A stretch of DNA of 19,340 nt from positions 1 through 19,340 of the forward strand of contig NZ_CALFLA010000036.1 of the NCBI RefSeq assembly GCF_937880195.1. The letters run 5' to 3'. The stretch comes from an uncultured Blautia sp. (lineage in GTDB: Bacteria; Bacillota; Clostridia; Lachnospirales; Lachnospiraceae). The position numbers were made by a program, and so were the translations under genes. Each line of letters opens with the position of its first letter. Positions within the stretch are counted from its first letter, which is position 1. This document shows positions 15,877 to 19,340 of the stretch, piece after piece. A model generated the notes under the pieces. It ran no database searches. It worked only from the letters and a program-made list of their open reading frames with translations, and was not told the DNA's origin.

Positions 15877-18027
15877 ATGGACATAAAAAAATATGCAAAA
15901 CCGGAATACTTTGTAAACAGGGAACTGAGTTGGCTGAAATTTAATGAGAGGGTATTAAGCGAGGCCAGGGACAAAACTCTGCCCCTTTTTGAGAGACTGA
16001 AATTTTTAAGTATCACTTCTTCCAATCTGGACGAGTTTTTTATGGTCCGGGTGGCGTCCTTAAAGGATCAGGTACATGCAGGCTATGAAAAAACAGATAT
16101 TGCAGGACTGACCCCTAAGGATCAGCTTCGGGAGATCAGCGGACAGACCCATGAACTGGTAAAGCTTCAGTACAGCACCTTTACCCGTTCTGTGCTTCCG
16201 GCTCTGGAAAAAGCAGGACTTCATCTGATTTCGGCTCATGAAGATCTGTCAAAAGAGCAGAGGGAGTTTGTGGATCAGTATTTTGAGGATAATGTTTATC
16301 CGGTACTTACCCCAATGGCAATGGACTCTTCAAGACCTTTTCCTTTGATCCGCAATAAAAGTCTGAACATTGGAGCTCTGATCTCCAAAAAAGACAAAAA
16401 AAAGGATAAGGAAGTGCTGGAGTTTGCAACCGTTCAGGTTCCTTCTGTGCTTCCAAGGATCATAGAGATCCCGTCTGACAAAAAGGACAGCCGCGCGGTG
16501 ATCCTCCTGGAAGAAATTATTGAGAGGAATATCGGCAAACTGTTTTTAAGCAACGACGTAGTATGCGCCCATCCCTATCGTATTATGAGAAATGCAGATC
16601 TTACCATTGACGAGGATGAGGCGGAGGATCTTCTTGTTGAAATCCAGAAGCAGTTGAAAAAGCGCCAGTGGGGCGAGGTGATCCGTCTGGAGGTAGAGGA
16701 AAAAATAGATAAACGTCTGCTGAAAATCTTAAAAACAGAGTTTTCTATTAAGAACGAGGATATTTTTTATATTGCAGGCCCTTTGGATCTGACTGTCCTT
16801 ATGAAGGTTTACGGTATGGAGGGATTTGAGCAGTATAAGACAAAAAAATATACGCCTGCCCCTGTTCCAAGATTCCAGACAGACAAAAGTATTTTTGAAG
16901 TGATCCGGGAGGGAGACGTATTTCTTCATCATCCATATATGAGCTTTGACCCGGTAGTAAATTTTGTGCGCCAGGCGGCAAAAGATCCTGATGTTCTTGC
17001 AATTAAACAGACCCTTTACCGCGTCAGCGGAAATTCTCCTATTATTGCGGCTCTGGCTCAGGCGGCAGAAAACGGAAAGCAGGTAACGGTGCTTGTTGAG
17101 CTGAAAGCACGTTTTGATGAGGAGAACAACATTGTCTGGGCTAAGATGCTGGAAAAAGCAGGATGCCATGTTATTTATGGTCTGGTGGGCTTAAAAACCC
17201 ACAGTAAGATCACTCTTGTAGTGCGCAGAGAGGAAACGGGAATCCGCCGTTACGTACACCTTGCCACAGGAAACTACAACGATTCTACGGCAAAACTTTA
17301 TACGGACTGCGGAATCTTTACCTGCGACGAACATTATGGAGAAGACGCTACTGCTGTGTTTAACATGCTTTCCGGGTATTCGGAGCCGAAGCGCTGGAAC
17401 CGTCTGATCGTGGCGCCTATCTGGATGAAGACACGCTTCCTGGATTTGATCGAGAGGGAAGCAGAAAATGCAAAAAAAGGGATTCCGGGCCACATTATGG
17501 CAAAAATGAATTCCCTTTGTGATCCGGTGATCATGGAGGCTCTTTATTATGCTTCCTCCCAGGGGGTAAAGATCGACCTGGTGATCAGAGGGATCTGCTG
17601 CCTAAAAACAGGAATCCCAGGAGTCAGCGATAATATTCATGTGCGTTCCATTGTGGGAGATTTTCTGGAGCACAGCCGTATTTTCTATTTCTATAACGGA
17701 GGAATGGAAGAGATTTATATGGGAAGCGCGGACTGGATGCCGCGTAATCTGGACCGACGGGTGGAAATCGTATTCCCGGTGGAGGACGAATCCATCAAAA
17801 AACAGGTGCTTCAGGTTTTGGATCTGGAATTTAAAGACAATGTAAAAGCTCATATCCTTCAGCCTGACGGAACTTATGAAAAACAGGATCGGAGAGGAAG
17901 ACAGCCGGTAAATTCACAGATGGAATTTTGCAAAGAAGCTCAGGAAATGGCCGGAAAGAAGAAAAAAGAAGAAAAGGAGCATTCCAGAGTGTTTATTCCG
18001 GCAGAACCTGTGGAAGATATTGAGTAG
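15877..18027 (+). CDS. ppk1: Polyphosphate kinase 1
   Basis: PPK1 reversibly transfers the gamma phosphate of ATP to a growing polyphosphate chain. The 716-residue protein has the N-terminal domain (YFVNRELSWLKFNERVL, ITSSNLDEFFMVR), the head domain, and two phospholipase D-like catalytic domains. The autophosphorylated histidine is H442 in KTHSK, with the second conserved histidine H461 in HLATGNYN, 19 residues later as in E. coli PPK. MGSADWMPRNLDRR near 610 is the conserved C-terminal motif. A Lys/Glu-rich tail ends the protein. GGGAGG precedes the ATG by six bases. The 68-base gap after the ppx-like gene has only a tiny ACGG/CCGT hairpin, so it stays in the operon. Confidence 0.96.
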   Translation: MDIKKYAKPEYFVNRELSWLKFNERVLSEARDKTLPLFERLKFLSITSSNLDEFFMVRVASLKDQVHAGYEKTDIAGLTPKDQLREISGQTHELVKLQYSTFTRSVLPALEKAGLHLISAHEDLSKEQREFVDQYFEDNVYPVLTPMAMDSSRPFPLIRNKSLNIGALISKKDKKKDKEVLEFATVQVPSVLPRIIEIPSDKKDSRAVILLEEIIERNIGKLFLSNDVVCAHPYRIMRNADLTIDEDEAEDLLVEIQKQLKKRQWGEVIRLEVEEKIDKRLLKILKTEFSIKNEDIFYIAGPLDLTVLMKVYGMEGFEQYKTKKYTPAPVPRFQTDKSIFEVIREGDVFLHHPYMSFDPVVNFVRQAAKDPDVLAIKQTLYRVSGNSPIIAALAQAAENGKQVTVLVELKARFDEENNIVWAKMLEKAGCHVIYGLVGLKTHSKITLVVRREETGIRRYVHLATGNYNDSTAKLYTDCGIFTCDEHYGEDATAVFNMLSGYSEPKRWNRLIVAPIWMKTRFLDLIEREAENAKKGIPGHIMAKMNSLCDPVIMEALYYASSQGVKIDLVIRGICCLKTGIPGVSDNIHVRSIVGDFLEHSRIFYFYNGGMEEIYMGSADWMPRNLDRRVEIVFPVEDESIKKQVLQVLDLEFKDNVKAHILQPDGTYEKQDRRGRQPVNSQMEFCKEAQEMAGKKKKEEKEHSRVFIPAEPVEDIE

Positions 18028-18029
18028 AC

Positions 18030-19166
18030 ATGGGAAATCAGCAGCAATCATTTCTTAGAAGGAAAAATGTAGTGATCTCTTTTCGGAGATACGGAATCGA
18101 CGCTATGAGCGCTATGGCGCTGGGATTATTTGCGTCCCTTCTGATCGGAACGATTATTAATACTATCGGACAGAACGTAGCTCCGGGAAGTATGATCTCG
18201 GAGAAACTTCTGGAGATCGGAGGTTATGCAACCTCTGTTACCGGGCCTGTGATGGCGCTTGCTATTGGTCATGCGCTGATGGCGCCGCCTCTGGTGCTTT
18301 ATTCTCTGGCAGCAGTGGGAGCAGCCTGCAACGCCCTTGGCGGTTCCGGCGGTCCTCTGGCAGTATTTTTTATTGGAATCGTGGCATGTGAGATTGGGAA
18401 ACTGGTGTCAAAGGAGACGAAGATCGACATTATTGTAACTCCTGCGGCAACCATCATTACAGGAGGCGTACTGGCCCTTATATTTGCCCCTCTGTTTAAA
18501 ACAGTCTGCGACGCTCTTGGCGTATTTATCGGCTGGGCTACAAATCTGCAGCCTCTTCTGATGGGCGTGGTGGTTTCAGTGGTAGTAGGAGCAGTTTTGA
18601 CCCTTCCTATCAGCTCGGCGGCTATCTGTGCTGCCATTGGTCTTAGCGGAAGCGCAGTTCTTGCAGGACTTGCAGATGGAAGCACAACTCTGGAAATCTG
18701 GAACGGACTTTCTCTGGCCGGAGGGGCGGCGACAGCAGGCTGCTGCGCCCATATGCTGGGATATGCGGTTTTAAGTTTTCCTGATAATGGAATCGGAGGT
18801 TTTGTGGCTCAGGGAATCGGAACCTCTATGCTTCAGGTGCCAAATCTTATGAAAAAACCAGTGCTCTGGATTCCACCGTCTATAACTGCAGCTATTACAG
18901 GAGCCCTTTCTACCTGTGTGTTCCAGATGCGCAATAACGGACCTGCGATTTCCTCAGGAATGGGCACTTCAGGCCTGGTTGGACCGATAGGGATTATTTC
19001 CGGCTGGGGGAATCTTCCTGAGGGATATCAGGCTGGGGCCTTTCAGTGGATCGGAATGGTGATGATCTGCTTTATCCTTCCTATTGTGATTACCTGGATC
19101 ATTGGAAAGGTGTTCCGGGCAAAAGGAATCCTTAAGGAGGGAGACCTAAAGATTGACCTTGGATAA
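18030..19166 (+). CDS. Orphan PTS IIC-type membrane protein (PfoR/PTS_EIIC_2-like)
   Basis: The 378-residue protein is strongly hydrophobic with about nine or ten membrane segments and many Gly/Ala-rich stretches. The layout (RRYGIDAMSAMALGLFASLLIGT near the start, NNGPAISSGMGTSGLVGPIG near the end) fits the PTS_EIIC_2 group that includes proteins named PfoR. No IIA or IIB domain or gene is in the window, so a sugar substrate or PTS role cannot be assigned. The ATG lies two bases after the ppk1 stop codon; a good ribosome binding site is lacking (only GAG nearby), so translation may depend on ribosomes finishing ppk1. Family assignment is from pattern recognition only. Confidence 0.75.
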   Translation: MGNQQQSFLRRKNVVISFRRYGIDAMSAMALGLFASLLIGTIINTIGQNVAPGSMISEKLLEIGGYATSVTGPVMALAIGHALMAPPLVLYSLAAVGAACNALGGSGGPLAVFFIGIVACEIGKLVSKETKIDIIVTPAATIITGGVLALIFAPLFKTVCDALGVFIGWATNLQPLLMGVVVSVVVGAVLTLPISSAAICAAIGLSGSAVLAGLADGSTTLEIWNGLSLAGGAATAGCCAHMLGYAVLSFPDNGIGGFVAQGIGTSMLQVPNLMKKPVLWIPPSITAAITGALSTCVFQMRNNGPAISSGMGTSGLVGPIGIISGWGNLPEGYQAGAFQWIGMVMICFILPIVITWIIGKVFRAKGILKEGDLKIDLG

Positions 19167-19186
19167 GGGCTTATTTTGGGTTTTTT
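19145..19186 (+). terminator. Weak candidate terminator at end of the ppk1 operon
   Basis: CCTAAA (19145-19150) can pair with TTTGGG (19175-19180) using one G-U pair, and CCTT/AAGG (19157-19160 with 19165-19168) forms an inner hairpin. Six T follow at 19181-19186. The stem is interrupted and overlaps the stop codon, so confidence is low. Confidence 0.3.
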
Positions 19187-19246
19187 AGAAATTTTTTAAA
19201 TTTTTTCAAAAAAAGGCTTGCATTTTGTCTCAACCTGATATATACT
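19187..19246 (+). promoter_or_regulatory. Strong SigA-type promoter with A/T upstream element for tRNA-Glu
   Basis: TTGCAT at 19218-19223 and TATACT at 19241-19246 are 17 bases apart. An A/T tract at 19187-19214 resembles the tract before the tRNA-Leu promoter, including the shared ending AAAAAAAGG. An 11-base perfect inverted repeat (19225-19235 and 19256-19266) brackets the -10 box. Confidence 0.8.
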
Positions 19247-19266
19247 AAGCAAGTCGGTTGAGACAA
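19225..19266. repeat. Perfect 11-bp inverted repeat around the tRNA-Glu -10 box
   Basis: TTGTCTCAACC at 19225-19235 and GGTTGAGACAA at 19256-19266 are exact reverse complements with a 20-base gap holding TATACT. The left arm lies between -35 and -10; the right arm starts about where transcription begins. The RNA would therefore carry only the right arm, so the symmetry acts at DNA level or only in read-through RNA. Confidence 0.85.
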
Positions 19267-19287
19267 GAGGTTCGCCGCAAGGAACAA

Positions 19288-19340
19288 GGCCAGTTGGTCA
19301 AGGGGTTAAGACGCCGCCCTCTCACGGCGGAAACACGGGT
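19288..19340 (+). tRNA. tRNA-Glu(CTC), 5' part, cut by window edge
   Basis: The first 53 bases of a glutamate tRNA are present: the GGCC start of the acceptor strand, D arm (GTTGGTCAAGGGGTTAAGAC), and anticodon stem CCGCC/GGCGG around the loop CTCTCAC, giving anticodon CTC for GAG codons. The T arm begins with ACGGGT at the window end. More tRNAs may follow outside. Confidence 0.93.

Overview
The window looks like chromosomal DNA of a Gram-positive Clostridia bacterium, most likely a Lachnospiraceae member. The reasons are the gene order dgt-dnaG-rpoD-trmK-nif3, an RNase P RNA that looks like class A, a PyrB/PyrI pair, strong AGGAGG ribosome binding sites, many CTT/CTG leucine codons and moderate G+C. 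The genus cannot be fixed from the sequence alone. No phage, insertion sequence or CRISPR array is visible.

Layout. Positions 1-351 hold the tail of one tRNA-Leu(AAG) gene, its terminator, a consensus promoter and a complete second copy whose visible 3' part is identical to the first. Positions 418-7665 are a co-directional block for replication, transcription and RNA maintenance: dgt (dNTP triphosphohydrolase), dnaG (primase), rpoD (primary sigma factor), trmK (tRNA m1A22 methyltransferase), a Nif3-like metal protein, and a nucleoside kinase with threonyl-tRNA-synthetase-like N-terminal domains. It is preceded by a site that fits the Bacillus sigma-H promoter pattern. Positions 7816-9345 hold one visibly AT-rich polytopic membrane protein, probably DUF6056-like, closed by its own terminator; it looks like an acquired accessory gene. 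rnpB (about 9424-9775) follows with its own promoter and an A/T-flanked terminator shared with the convergent pyrBI genes (minus strand, 9831-11185). Upstream of pyrB on the same strand is a small CmpB-like membrane protein (11270-11656).

Positions 11817-19166 are a tightly packed plus-strand gene set: pheA (chorismate mutase/prephenate dehydratase), a DUF815 AAA+ ATPase, a diverged Ppx/GppA-HD protein, ppk1 (polyphosphate kinase) and an orphan PTS IIC membrane protein. The short gaps imply one transcript joining phenylalanine synthesis, polyphosphate turnover and two genes of unknown role. The window closes with a strong promoter and the 5' part of tRNA-Glu(CTC); an 11-bp perfect inverted repeat flanks the -10 box of that promoter.

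Most genes are housekeeping. The points most worth a second look are the sigma-H-like promoter before the primase/sigma operon, the palindrome around the tRNA-Glu promoter, the polyphosphate operon with its unusual Ppx homologue and DUF815 ATPase, the A34 leucine tRNA pair, and the AT-rich membrane gene. No clearly new multi-gene system was found.
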